Assembly: GCA_028289445.1 (NCBI GenBank)
Contig: JANQPO010000001.1
Location: 1 to 42,611, forward strand
Source of the DNA: Tepidamorphaceae bacterium
Lineage (GTDB): Bacteria > Pseudomonadota > Alphaproteobacteria > Rhizobiales > JAKSCL01
Length of the DNA stretch: 42,611 nt
Reading direction: 5' to 3'
Below the pieces are notes generated by a model. The model searched no databases. It worked only from the letters and a program-made list of their open reading frames with translations, and was not told the origin of the DNA. The position numbers and the translations under genes were made by a program. Positions 24,502-32,401 of the stretch are shown in pieces. Within the stretch, counting starts at the first letter, position 1; every line of letters begins with the position of its first letter.

Positions 24502-25995
24502 ATGGCCTATGTGATTGGTGTTGATGGCGGGACGGAAAGCCTGCGGGCGTTCGTCTTCGACCTCGAAGGGCGTCTAAAGGGATCGGTTGCCACGCCCTAC
24601 AAGACCGAATTCCCGGAGCCGGCATGGGCCGAGCAAGACCCCGCGGATTGGTGGACCGCGCTGGCGACATCGGTCAAGGGCGCAATGGCCGAGGCGCAGG
24701 TCACGGCCGCAGACATCATTGCGCTGTCGGTTGACACGACCTGCTGCTCGGTGGTCGCGCTCGACGCCGAAGGCCAACCGCTTCGCCCGGCAATGATCTG
24801 GATGGATGTCCGCTCTGCACGGGAGGCGGACGATGTTACGGCGACCGGCGATCCGGCGCTGCGGGTCAATTCTGGCGGTGTCGGTCCGGTGTCGGCCGAG
24901 TGGATGATCCCGAAAGCGCTCTGGCTGAAGCGCAACCAGCCGGAGATTTTCGATGCCGCGCCGATGATCGGCGAGTTTCAGGACTTTCTCACCTACCACT
25001 TGACCGGCGCTTGGGCCGGCTCGCTCAACAACATGGCGGTTCGCTGGCATTATCAAACGGAGCATGGCGGCCGGCCCACGTCATTGTTGGAAGCGCTGGA
25101 CCTTACCGAGCTTGCTGAAAAGTGGCCCCAGCGCGTTGTGCCGCCGGGCGAAGTCATCGATGGACTCACAGGCAAAGCGGCCGCACATCTAGGTCTCAAT
25201 CCGGGGACACCGGTGGTGCAGGGCGGCGCCGATGCCTTTATCGGCATGGTCGGGCTGGGCGTGACCGAACCTGGCGAAATGGCGCTGATCACCGGCTCTT
25301 CGCACCTTCAACTAGGCGTCGCGGCGGCAAAGGTGCACGCGCCCGGCATCTGGGGCACCTACGCCGATGCGGTCTACCCGGGCAAACCGCTGATCGAGGG
25401 TGGACAGACATCGACAGGATCGGTGATTGCCTGGTTCAAACGCCACTTCGCGGCCGAGACCAGTTTCGACGACCTGAATGCGGCAGCCGAGGCGTTGCCG
25501 CCGGGTGCGGAAGGGCTGGCGGTTCTCGACCACTTTCAGGGCAATCGCACGCCCCACACCGATCCCCTGTCGCGCGGCGCGATCACCGGGTTGACCCTCA
25601 AACACACGCCGGCGCACGTCTTTCGCGCGATCATTGAGAGCATTTGTTTTGGCACGAGGTTGATCGTCGACACGTTCGGCGATGCCTTTAACGCCAAGCG
25701 CATCGTCATCGCCGGCGGCGCCACCAATTCGCCGCTCTGGCTGCAAATCCATGCCGATACGCTGGGCGTGCCTCTGGTGACGACAGACGTGCCGGACGCT
25801 CCGGGGCTTGGCTGCGCGGTGCTTGCGGCCCATGGCGCAGGTCGGTTTTCGACGATCGAGGAGGGTGCTGCGGCGATGGTGCGGGTCGCTTCGACCATCG
25901 AGCCGGATGCAAAGAGCGCTGCCGCCTATGACGGGCTCTACCCGGCCTATCGGGATCTCTATCCGGCGCTCAAGGCGATCGGGCGCGGGGACTGA
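24502..25995 (+). CDS. FGGY-family carbohydrate kinase (ribulokinase-like)
   Basis: A 497-residue kinase. IGVDGGTESLRAFVFD (5-20) is the ATP-phosphate loop; VVQGGADAFIGMVGLG contains the catalytic aspartate; FQGNRTPHTDPLSRG is the FGGY signature 2 region of the ribulokinase-like group; IVIAGGATNSPLWLQI is the adenosine motif. Substrates in this group are ketopentoses, tetrulose or related polyols. It is preceded by AGAAGG, lies 8 bases after the aldolase gene and 2 bases before the E1 alpha gene, so it belongs to the same transcript. Having a second FGGY kinase besides the divergent one suggests two ketose substrates or two steps. Confidence 0.88.
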   Translation: MAYVIGVDGGTESLRAFVFDLEGRLKGSVATPYKTEFPEPAWAEQDPADWWTALATSVKGAMAEAQVTAADIIALSVDTTCCSVVALDAEGQPLRPAMIWMDVRSAREADDVTATGDPALRVNSGGVGPVSAEWMIPKALWLKRNQPEIFDAAPMIGEFQDFLTYHLTGAWAGSLNNMAVRWHYQTEHGGRPTSLLEALDLTELAEKWPQRVVPPGEVIDGLTGKAAAHLGLNPGTPVVQGGADAFIGMVGLGVTEPGEMALITGSSHLQLGVAAAKVHAPGIWGTYADAVYPGKPLIEGGQTSTGSVIAWFKRHFAAETSFDDLNAAAEALPPGAEGLAVLDHFQGNRTPHTDPLSRGAITGLTLKHTPAHVFRAIIESICFGTRLIVDTFGDAFNAKRIVIAGGATNSPLWLQIHADTLGVPLVTTDVPDAPGLGCAVLAAHGAGRFSTIEEGAAAMVRVASTIEPDAKSAAAYDGLYPAYRDLYPALKAIGRGD

Positions 25996-25997
25996 CC

Positions 25998-27014
25998 ATG
26001 CCCAGCAACCGACCGCTATTTGATCTCTATCGCACCATGCGCCGTATCCGCACGTTCGAAGAACGGGTCGGCGAGATGTTCGTGCGCGGCGAAACCGCCG
26101 GCTCCATGTTGCATCTGTCGATCGGCGAAGAGGGCGTGGCCGGCATCTGCGCGGCGATGGCGGACGGCGACGCTTTCACCACCCACCATCGCGGCCATGG
26201 CATCTTTCTGGCGCGGGGCGGCGATCCCGTCCGCATGTTGGCCGAGATTGGCGGCAAGGCATCGGGTTACTGCGGCGGCAAGGGCGGCTCCATGCATATC
26301 GCCGACACCGCCGTCGGTCATCTCGGCGCCAATGCCATCGTCGGCGGCGGCATTCCGCACGTTGTCGGCGCCGGCCTGTCCTATAAGCGCTTGAAAACCG
26401 ATCAGGTCGCGCTTGCCTTCTTCGGAGATGGCGCGATGCAGCAGGGCGTGCTCTATGAATCGATGAACTTGGCGGCGATCTGGAACCTGCCGGTGGTCTT
26501 CGTGTGCATCAACAATCAATACGGCATGGGCACAAGGATCGACAAGGCGACCGCCAATACGGCGTTCGACGAGCGCGCTCGGGCGTTCGGTTTGAATGGC
26601 GCGCTGCTCGACGGGTCCGATGTCGAAGCCGTCAACGCCGCGGCAACCCCGATCATCGATGCGGCACGCGAGGGCGCTCCCGGTTTTCTGTCGATGACAT
26701 GCTACCGGTTCCACGGCCATGCCCGCATGGACAAAAGTCCCTATCGCGACGATACCGAAGAGGCCGAAGGTCGGGCACGCGATCCAGTCGCGAAAGCGCG
26801 GGGCGTTCTGATCGAACGGGCGGAGGCGCCGGAGGCTGAGCTCGACGCGCTCGACCGGATGATCGCCGATGAAATGGACACTGCGCTCGAAGCGGCGATC
26901 GGCGAAGGCGCGCCAGACATCGCGGCGATGTTCGCGGATGTCTACGACCCCGGCGAGTTGCCGCCGATCCCGGTGCGGCAGCATCTGGCGGCGATCCTCG
27001 GAGAAGACCGGTGA
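25998..27014 (+). CDS. acoA: Acetoin/2-oxoacid dehydrogenase complex E1 component, alpha subunit
   Basis: A 338-residue ThDP-dependent E1 alpha subunit. The ThDP motif starts at FFGDGAMQQG and ends with INNQYGMGT; GGKGGSMHI and HLGANAIVGGGIPH are the conserved substrate-side loops, and FHGHARMDKSPYR is the regulatory loop region. It resembles AcoA of acetoin dehydrogenase and pyruvate dehydrogenase E1 alpha; the acetoin type is favoured because the E2 encoded two genes later has the AcoC architecture. It would cleave an acyloin or 2-oxo compound and pass the acyl group to the lipoyl E2. It overlaps the E1 beta gene by GTGA. Its inclusion in a sugar-kinase operon is unusual. The symbol reflects family, not a proven substrate. 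Confidence 0.85.
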   Translation: MPSNRPLFDLYRTMRRIRTFEERVGEMFVRGETAGSMLHLSIGEEGVAGICAAMADGDAFTTHHRGHGIFLARGGDPVRMLAEIGGKASGYCGGKGGSMHIADTAVGHLGANAIVGGGIPHVVGAGLSYKRLKTDQVALAFFGDGAMQQGVLYESMNLAAIWNLPVVFVCINNQYGMGTRIDKATANTAFDERARAFGLNGALLDGSDVEAVNAAATPIIDAAREGAPGFLSMTCYRFHGHARMDKSPYRDDTEEAEGRARDPVAKARGVLIERAEAPEAELDALDRMIADEMDTALEAAIGEGAPDIAAMFADVYDPGELPPIPVRQHLAAILGEDR

Positions 27015-28015
27015 CGGCGGTTGAGACCACCTATCGCGAGGCGCTGCGCGAAGCGCTGATCGACGGGATGGAGGCCGACGACACCATCACATTGATGGGC
27101 GAGGAAATCGGCGTCTATGGTGGGTCCTATGGTGTCACCAATGGCTTGTTGGACCGCTTCGGTGCCGAGCGTGTTCTCGACACGCCGATCTCCGAACCGG
27201 GCCTGGTCGGGACCGCCGTCGGTGCGGCGCTGACCGGCCTCAGACCGGTCGCGGAGATCATGTATATCGATTTCGCCGGACTCGTCATGGATCAACTTGC
27301 CAATCAGGCCGCGAAGATCCGCTACATGTTCGGCGGCCAGCTTGGCGTGCCGCTGTTGCTGCGGACGCAAGGCGGCGCCGGTCGGTCCGCCGCCGCCCAG
27401 CATTCGCAATCGCTGGAGGCATGGTTCGCCCATACGCCGGGCCTGCGCGTTGTCTTGCCCGCAACGGTCAACGACGCCTATCACCTGCTGCGCGAAGCCC
27501 TGACCAAGCCCGATCCCGTCATCTTCATCGAGCACAAGGGTCTCTACACGCGAAAGGGCGATCTGGATAAGGACGCGCCGGACGGTGCCTGGGGCCAGCC
27601 GGTTCGGCGACGCACCGGAAGCGATCTCGTCATCGTCACCTATTCACGCATGGTCTTTGAGTGCCTTGCGGCTGCCGATGCCCTAGAGGCACAGGGGATT
27701 TCGACGTCTGTGATCGACATCCGCTCGCTTAATCCGCTCGACATGTCACCGATCGCAGACGCCGTGCGCGCGGCGGGGCGGGCGATGGTGGTGACGGAGA
27801 GTTGTTTGACAGCTGGCTTCTCGGCCGAACTCTCCGCACGCATCACCGAACACTGCTTCGACTGGCTGGAGGAACCGGTCGTGCGCGTCGCGGGCGAGGA
27901 TATCCCGATCGCGGTCGCCCCCGATCTGGAGGCGCAATCGATCCCGACCGCCGCGCTGATTGCCGAGACGGCGGACTGGCTGGTCACACGGCGGGCGCCG
28001 CAATGGGCCGGATAG
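27011..28015 (+). CDS. acoB: Acetoin/2-oxoacid dehydrogenase complex E1 component, beta subunit
   Basis: A 334-residue transketolase-like beta subunit that completes the ThDP site. TTYREALREALIDGM opens the protein; MGEEIGVYGGSYGVT, DTPISEPGLVGTAVGAAL and RTQGGAGRSAAAQHSQ are the family blocks, with the glutamate in the SEP segment expected to activate the cofactor and HS in the AQHSQ motif near the lipoyl entry. The GTG start at 27011 overlaps the end of acoA, and the E2 start lies within its last 13 bases. The close coupling is consistent with equal amounts of both E1 subunits. Confidence 0.86.
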   Translation: MTAVETTYREALREALIDGMEADDTITLMGEEIGVYGGSYGVTNGLLDRFGAERVLDTPISEPGLVGTAVGAALTGLRPVAEIMYIDFAGLVMDQLANQAAKIRYMFGGQLGVPLLLRTQGGAGRSAAAQHSQSLEAWFAHTPGLRVVLPATVNDAYHLLREALTKPDPVIFIEHKGLYTRKGDLDKDAPDGAWGQPVRRRTGSDLVIVTYSRMVFECLAAADALEAQGISTSVIDIRSLNPLDMSPIADAVRAAGRAMVVTESCLTAGFSAELSARITEHCFDWLEEPVVRVAGEDIPIAVAPDLEAQSIPTAALIAETADWLVTRRAPQWAG

Positions 28016-29223
28016 TCGACCTCACCCTGCCGCGTCTCGGAGAGACGATGGACGCCGGCACGATCACCGCGTGGCTGAAGGCGCCCGGCGACCCATTCAA
28101 ACGCGGCGAGGTGATCTTGGAGGTCGAGACCGATAAGACGGTCGTCGAGGTGCCGGCACTCCAAGATGGTATCCTGGTCGAAATCCTCAAAGACGCTGAC
28201 AGTGCCGTCCCGGTCGATGCGCCGATCGCCCGGATCGAGGTCAGGGCCGATGTGCCAAAGACCGAGAAAGTGGGACAGAAGGCCGAAGCGCCGGTAACCT
28301 CAATTGCCCCGCCGGTCCGTCACCCCGTCGCACCGACCTCTGGCGTTCGTGCCAGTCCGCGCGCAAGGCGCATGGCCCGTGACGGCGGTATCGATCTGGC
28401 GGCGGTGGTCGGTACCGGGCGCAATGGTCGCGTCATGGCGACCGATCTCGCAGCCTCGCATGCACCCGTTGCACAAAAGGGTACTCTCGCGTGGCATGAC
28501 TGGCCCGCCGTGGGCGCGGCGCGCGGAAGTATCCTTCTCCTCCACGGCCTCTTCGCCGATGGAACGAGTTTCGAAGCGCTGGCCCGCGCGCTTGCGCGTG
28601 TAGGCTACGGCGTTGCCGCGCCGGATCTGCCTGGACACGGCGGATCGGCGGCCGTCGCCGGCGGATTTAACGCGATCTTGGACAGCGTTGCCGGTGAGGT
28701 GAAGACCGGGGCCGATCATGTCATCGGCCATTCCGCCGGCGCGGCGTTGGCGGCGCGGCTCGTTGCGCGCGGGGTCGTCGCAGCGAAATCGCTGACGCTA
28801 CTAGCTCCGCTTGGCTGCGGCACGCAAATCGATCAAGAGTTTCTCGCCGGGTTGATCGAGGCCCGCACTCCAGCGGCACTTGAGCGGCAGCTATCGAAGC
28901 TCGGCGCGCCGTCTCTTTCGGCGGATCGGCGTGACATGTTGCTGGCCGCAATTGCGGCATCGCGCGCAGATTTGCGGACGCTGGTCGAGGACCTCGCTCA
29001 GGGTGGCGTTCAGCAGATCGATTGCCTCGGCGATCTCGCGGGCCTGGACTGTCCCGTGACCGCGATATTCGGCGGCAAGGACCAAATCGTTCCGCACTCA
29101 CACGCGCTCAACCTACCGGCGAACGTCGCGTCGCACATCATCGCCGACGCGGGACACGTGCCGCACCTGACCGCACCCCAGACCGTCGCGACGATCATTG
29201 CGCGAACCATGAGGCAGGCATGA
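28003..29223 (+). CDS. acoC: AcoC-type E2: lipoyl domain fused to alpha/beta-hydrolase
   Basis: A 406-residue protein with three parts. Residues 1-80 are a lipoyl domain with the lipoylated Lys45 (EVETDKTVVE). Residues about 115-150 are a peripheral-subunit-binding domain (ASPRARRMARDGGIDL, GTGRNGRVMATDL). Residues 170-406 form an alpha/beta-hydrolase with the nucleophile Ser244 (IGHSAGAA), an acid in GGKDQIVPH and the late His of GHVPHLT. It has no CAT-type acyltransferase domain. This layout is that of the acetoin dehydrogenase E2 AcoC of Pseudomonas and Cupriavidus. ATG at 28003 is inside the end of acoB; the stop overlaps the ribokinase gene. No E3 (dihydrolipoyl dehydrogenase) gene is present, so a shared E3 must be used. 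Confidence 0.88.
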   Translation: MGRIVDLTLPRLGETMDAGTITAWLKAPGDPFKRGEVILEVETDKTVVEVPALQDGILVEILKDADSAVPVDAPIARIEVRADVPKTEKVGQKAEAPVTSIAPPVRHPVAPTSGVRASPRARRMARDGGIDLAAVVGTGRNGRVMATDLAASHAPVAQKGTLAWHDWPAVGAARGSILLLHGLFADGTSFEALARALARVGYGVAAPDLPGHGGSAAVAGGFNAILDSVAGEVKTGADHVIGHSAGAALAARLVARGVVAAKSLTLLAPLGCGTQIDQEFLAGLIEARTPAALERQLSKLGAPSLSADRRDMLLAAIAASRADLRTLVEDLAQGGVQQIDCLGDLAGLDCPVTAIFGGKDQIVPHSHALNLPANVASHIIADAGHVPHLTAPQTVATIIARTMRQA

Positions 29224-30128
29224 TCACCATCATCGGCTCGATCAATATGGACCTGATCGGTATCGTCGACCGCTTCCCGGAGCCCGGAGAAACCGTGCCG
29301 GGCACGGATTTCATAGCCGCGCCGGGAGGCAAAGGCGCCAACCAGGCCCTGGCGGCAGCGCGGGGCGGTGGCCAGGTGCGTTTTGTCGGCGCCGTCGGCG
29401 GCGATGCGACGGCCGGCGATCCGCTTGCCCTCCTGGACGCGGCTGGGGTCGATCTGTCAGCGGTTGAAACCGTCAAAGGGCCAACGGGCACGGCGGTCAT
29501 CCTGGTCGAGGCCTCCGGTGAAAACATGATCGCCGTGATCCCTGGCGCCAACGGCCATTTTTTGCCCCAAAGCGCATCATCCCTGGACTTTGGAAGGGGT
29601 GACGTCCTGCTCCTGCAAATGGAGGTTCCTGTCGAGACCATGGTTGCCGGCGCGAAACGCGCCAAGGCGGCGGGCGCGGCGGTGATCCTCAACATTGCAC
29701 CGTTCAAAGCGGAGGCGACGGCCCTTCTGCCGCATGTCGATCTCCTCGTCGTCAACGAAAGCGAGGGCGCGGCATTGGCCGATACTCTTGAGACGGAAGC
29801 AGGCGCACCCGAAGCTCTCGCAAAGGCCCTTCAGGCGACGACGGGTAAGACGGTCGTCATGACGCTGGGTGAAGATGGCGCGCTGGCGGTTCAAGACGGC
29901 GAGGTGACGACAGTCGATGCATTCTCGGTCGATGTCGTCGACACGGTCGGTGCCGGCGACACGTTCTGCGGCACGCTTGCGACTATTCTCGACAGTGGCG
30001 GAGCGCTCGATGCGGCCGCCCTAAAGCGCGCCTCGGCGGCCGGCGCGCTCGCCTGCACGAAGAAGGGGGCGCAGCCGTCCATTCCCGACGCGGCCGACGT
30101 TGATCGCTTAATGGGTTCTCAATCTTGA
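29220..30128 (+). CDS. Ribokinase/PfkB-family sugar kinase
   Basis: A 302-residue PfkB-family kinase. The N-terminal substrate motif is GGKGANQALAAARGG (PfkB signature 1) and the C-terminal signature 2 is DTVGAGDTFCG with the catalytic base Asp247. INMDLIGIVDRFPEPGETV and NIAPFKAEA are typical of ribokinase itself. It would phosphorylate ribose or a related furanose at O5. It overlaps acoC by ATGA, is the last gene of the chain and is followed by an AT-rich region leading to gcdH. The presence of a pentose kinase beside the aldolase and methylthioribose genes supports a pentose-derived substrate, but ribokinases are also found in many other sugar loci. Confidence 0.9.
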   Translation: MITIIGSINMDLIGIVDRFPEPGETVPGTDFIAAPGGKGANQALAAARGGGQVRFVGAVGGDATAGDPLALLDAAGVDLSAVETVKGPTGTAVILVEASGENMIAVIPGANGHFLPQSASSLDFGRGDVLLLQMEVPVETMVAGAKRAKAAGAAVILNIAPFKAEATALLPHVDLLVVNESEGAALADTLETEAGAPEALAKALQATTGKTVVMTLGEDGALAVQDGEVTTVDAFSVDVVDTVGAGDTFCGTLATILDSGGALDAAALKRASAAGALACTKKGAQPSIPDAADVDRLMGSQS

Positions 30129-30186
30129 TCCGCCCGTCATAATCGACGACAAACAGACATCTGAGGTCGGGGCCGAGACGAAACGG

Positions 30187-30250
30187 CGTTTGAAGCTGCT
30201 TTAAGTAAAAATATTTTAAGCTTGAAACAAATATCTGTTTTCGGCTAAAT
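30187..30250 (+). promoter_or_regulatory. AT-rich promoter region upstream of gcdH
   Basis: In otherwise GC-rich DNA, 30187-30250 is strikingly AT-rich. It has TTGAAA (30222-30227) and CTAAAT (30245-30250) at 17-base spacing as a possible -35/-10, and an imperfect inverted repeat with outer arms GCTTTAA and TTTTAAGC (30197-30220) just upstream that could be an operator. This is the clearest sign that gcdH is transcribed separately from the sugar operon. The match to -10 is weak. Confidence 0.4.
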
Positions 30251-30282
30251 CGACCGCACCGCATGCAGAACTGGAGCCCGCA

Positions 30283-31497
30283 ATGAGCGCTTTACCGGAA
30301 GTCGCCGCGAAGCCAGCAATGGCGGAATTCGACTGGCAGGATCCGTTTCGTCTCGACGATCAACTGACCGAAGACGAGCGGATGATCCGCGACACCGCCG
30401 CCGCTTATGCGCAGGACAAGTTGCAACCGCGTGTGATCGATGCCTATCGCGACGAAACGACCGATCCCTCGATCTTTCGCGAGATGGGTGAGTTGGGGCT
30501 GCTCGGGCCGACCGTTCCGGAGGAATATGGCGGTGTCGGCATCGGCTATGTTTCCTACGGCCTGATCGCCCGCGAGATCGAGCGCGTCGATTCCGGCTAT
30601 CGCTCCATGATGTCGGTGCAATCCTCGCTGGTCATGCACCCGATCTATGCGTATGGCGACGAGGTGCAGCGCAAGAAGTTTTTGCCCAAGCTGGCGACCG
30701 GCGAATGGATCGGCTGCTTCGGTTTGACCGAACCGGATGCCGGGTCCGATCCGGCCGGCATGAAGACCCGCGCGGTGAAGACCGACGGTGGCTATCGGCT
30801 TTCAGGCTCCAAGATGTGGATTTCCAATTCGCCGATTGCCGATGTCTTCATCGTCTGGGCGAAATCGGAGGCCCATGACGACAAGATTCGCGGCTTCGTC
30901 TTGGAGAAGGACACGCCCGGCCTATCGGCGCCCAAGATCGGCGGCAAGCTGTCGCTGCGCGCCTCGATCACCGGCGAGATCGTCATGGACAATGTCGAAG
31001 TCGGTGAGGATGCGCTGCTGCCGAATGTCGAGGGACTGAAGGGACCGTTCGGCTGTCTCAACCGCGCCCGTTACGGCATTTCCTGGGGCGTGATGGGTGC
31101 TGCCGAATTCTGCTGGCATGCGGCCAGGCAGTATGGGCTTGACCGCAAGCAGTTCAACAAACCGCTCGCCGCGACGCAGCTCTATCAAAAGAAGCTCGCC
31201 GACATGCAGACCGACATCGCACTCGGTCTTCAAGGCGCGTTGCGCGTCGGCCGGCTGATGGACGAGGGCAAAATGGCGCCGGAGATGATCTCCATCGTCA
31301 AACGCAACAATTGCGGCAAGGCACTGGATGTCTCACGGATGGCGCGCGACATGCACGGCGGCAACGGCATCTCCGAAGAATTCCAGGTGATGCGCCATAT
31401 GTGCAATCTGGAAACCGTCAACACCTATGAGGGTGCGCACGATGTACATGCGCTGATCCTGGGTCGTGCCCAGACCGGCATTCAGGCGTTTTTCTAG
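30283..31497 (+). CDS. gcdH: Glutaryl-CoA dehydrogenase
   Basis: FAD-dependent oxidation and decarboxylation of glutaryl-CoA to crotonyl-CoA in lysine, tryptophan and glutarate breakdown. The 404 residues match the GCDH subgroup of acyl-CoA dehydrogenases: [18 protein letters not shown] and [18 protein letters not shown] around the [18 protein letters not shown] near the substrate arginine, and the catalytic glutamate Glu383 in [16 protein letters not shown], the wording specific to GCDH. GGAG (30273-30276) precedes the ATG by 6 bases. The downstream davA-davB-CoA-transferase genes make the pathway context complete from lysine to crotonyl-CoA apart from two steps. Confidence 0.95.
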   Translation: MSALPEVAAKPAMAEFDWQDPFRLDDQLTEDERMIRDTAAAYAQDKLQPRVIDAYRDETTDPSIFREMGELGLLGPTVPEEYGGVGIGYVSYGLIAREIERVDSGYRSMMSVQSSLVMHPIYAYGDEVQRKKFLPKLATGEWIGCFGLTEPDAGSDPAGMKTRAVKTDGGYRLSGSKMWISNSPIADVFIVWAKSEAHDDKIRGFVLEKDTPGLSAPKIGGKLSLRASITGEIVMDNVEVGEDALLPNVEGLKGPFGCLNRARYGISWGVMGAAEFCWHAARQYGLDRKQFNKPLAATQLYQKKLADMQTDIALGLQGALRVGRLMDEGKMAPEMISIVKRNNCGKALDVSRMARDMHGGNGISEEFQVMRHMCNLETVNTYEGAHDVHALILGRAQTGIQAFF

Positions 31498-31600
31498 AGC
31501 ATGGTCCCGAAAAGTGTGCGCGGTTTTCGGACAAGACCATGCTCAAAATCAAAGAGATAGAGCATTCTCGGTGACTCGATTTTCACCGAAAACGCTCTAG
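31497..31600. repeat. Double-hairpin intergenic element, Rhizobium RIME-like
   Basis: Two imperfect palindromes lie back to back. The first has arms GAGCATGGTC (31497-31506) and GACCATGCTC (31535-31544), with inner arms CCGAAAA (31507-31513) and TTTTCGG (31524-31530). The second has outer arms TAGAGC (31558-31563) and GCTCTA (31594-31599) and inner arms TCGGTGA (31568-31574) and TCACCGA (31583-31589). The pattern, size (about 100 bp) and the CCGAAAA/TTTTCGG core recall the mosaic intergenic repeats of Rhizobiales. It begins in the last base of the gcdH stop codon and may also terminate gcdH transcription. Confidence 0.72.
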
Positions 31601-31612
31601 GCGGGTCGTTCA

Positions 31613-32401
31613 ATGCGGTTGGCGCTCCTGCAATGCGCGCCGTTCGACGACGTCACGGCGGCGACCGCCCGGCTTGAAGCGGTTGCGGCTGAGGCGGCGG
31701 CCAAGGGCGCCGAAATTCTGATCGCACCCGAAATGTACCTGACCGGCTACGACATCGGCGTGGCGGCAGTCCGCGCCGCAGCGGAGCCTATCGACGGAGC
31801 CATGGTCGCCGCCGTTGCCGAAATCGCGCGCAAGAACGAGATCGCGATCGTCGCCGGCTTTCCGCTTCGGGACGATGGTCGCATCTTCAATGCCGTCGCC
31901 TTCATCGACCGAAGTGGTGAGCGGCGCTCGCTTTACCGCAAGACCCACCTCTACGGTGACGTCGATCAGTCGCAGTTTTCGGCGGGCGATCGCCTCGCCG
32001 ACGTGTTCGACTATGAAGGGTGGAAGATCGGTCTCGCGATCTGCTACGACATCGAATTTCCCGAGGTCGCGCGCGCCTTGACGCTAGCCGGCGCTGAATT
32101 GCTTCTGGTGCCAACCGCCAACATGGAGCCCTTTGATACCGTCGCCAGGCGGCTCGTTCCGGCCAGAGCGGAGGAAAACGGCGTGGCCATTGCCTACGCC
32201 AACTACTGCGGGGCGGAGGGCCGCTTCCGCTATTGCGGCCAGTCCTGCGTCGCCGATGCGCTGGGCAATGATCTGGCGCGTGCCGGCAATGATGAAACGC
32301 TCCTGATCGCCGATGTCGATCGCAACGCGGTTTTGTCAGCGCGCAATCGCACACCTTATCTCGCCGACCGGCGACCGAGCCTTTACGGAAACCTGACGTG
32401 A
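31613..32401 (+). CDS. davA: 5-aminopentanamidase (5-aminovaleramide amidohydrolase), nitrilase superfamily
   Basis: Hydrolyses 5-aminovaleramide, the product of lysine monooxygenase, to 5-aminovalerate and ammonia. The 262 residues carry the nitrilase-superfamily triad: Glu40 (APEMYLTGYDIG), Lys110 (YRKTHLYG) and Cys144 (ICYDIEFPEVAR). The segments VPTANMEPFD, YANYCGAEG and YCGQS closely resemble DavA of Pseudomonas putida as I remember it. It overlaps davB by GTGA, and the davA-davB pairing is the strongest support for this specific assignment over a general omega-amidase. The ATG at 31613 lies 13 bases after the repeat element. Confidence 0.9.
   Translation: MRLALLQCAPFDDVTAATARLEAVAAEAAAKGAEILIAPEMYLTGYDIGVAAVRAAAEPIDGAMVAAVAEIARKNEIAIVAGFPLRDDGRIFNAVAFIDRSGERRSLYRKTHLYGDVDQSQFSAGDRLADVFDYEGWKIGLAICYDIEFPEVARALTLAGAELLLVPTANMEPFDTVARRLVPARAEENGVAIAYANYCGAEGRFRYCGQSCVADALGNDLARAGNDETLLIADVDRNAVLSARNRTPYLADRRPSLYGNLT

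Noticed and set aside
22333..25995. FGGY kinases as LsrK of an autoinducer-2 uptake system
   Set aside because: No LsrF or LsrG is present, and the importer is CUT1-type with two ATPases, not the Lsr-type importer.
25998..28015. E1 alpha/beta genes as a split transketolase of the D-apiose (apulose) pathway
   Set aside because: The ThDP motif and loops are of the pyruvate/acetoin dehydrogenase E1 type, and a lipoyl E2 gene follows directly.
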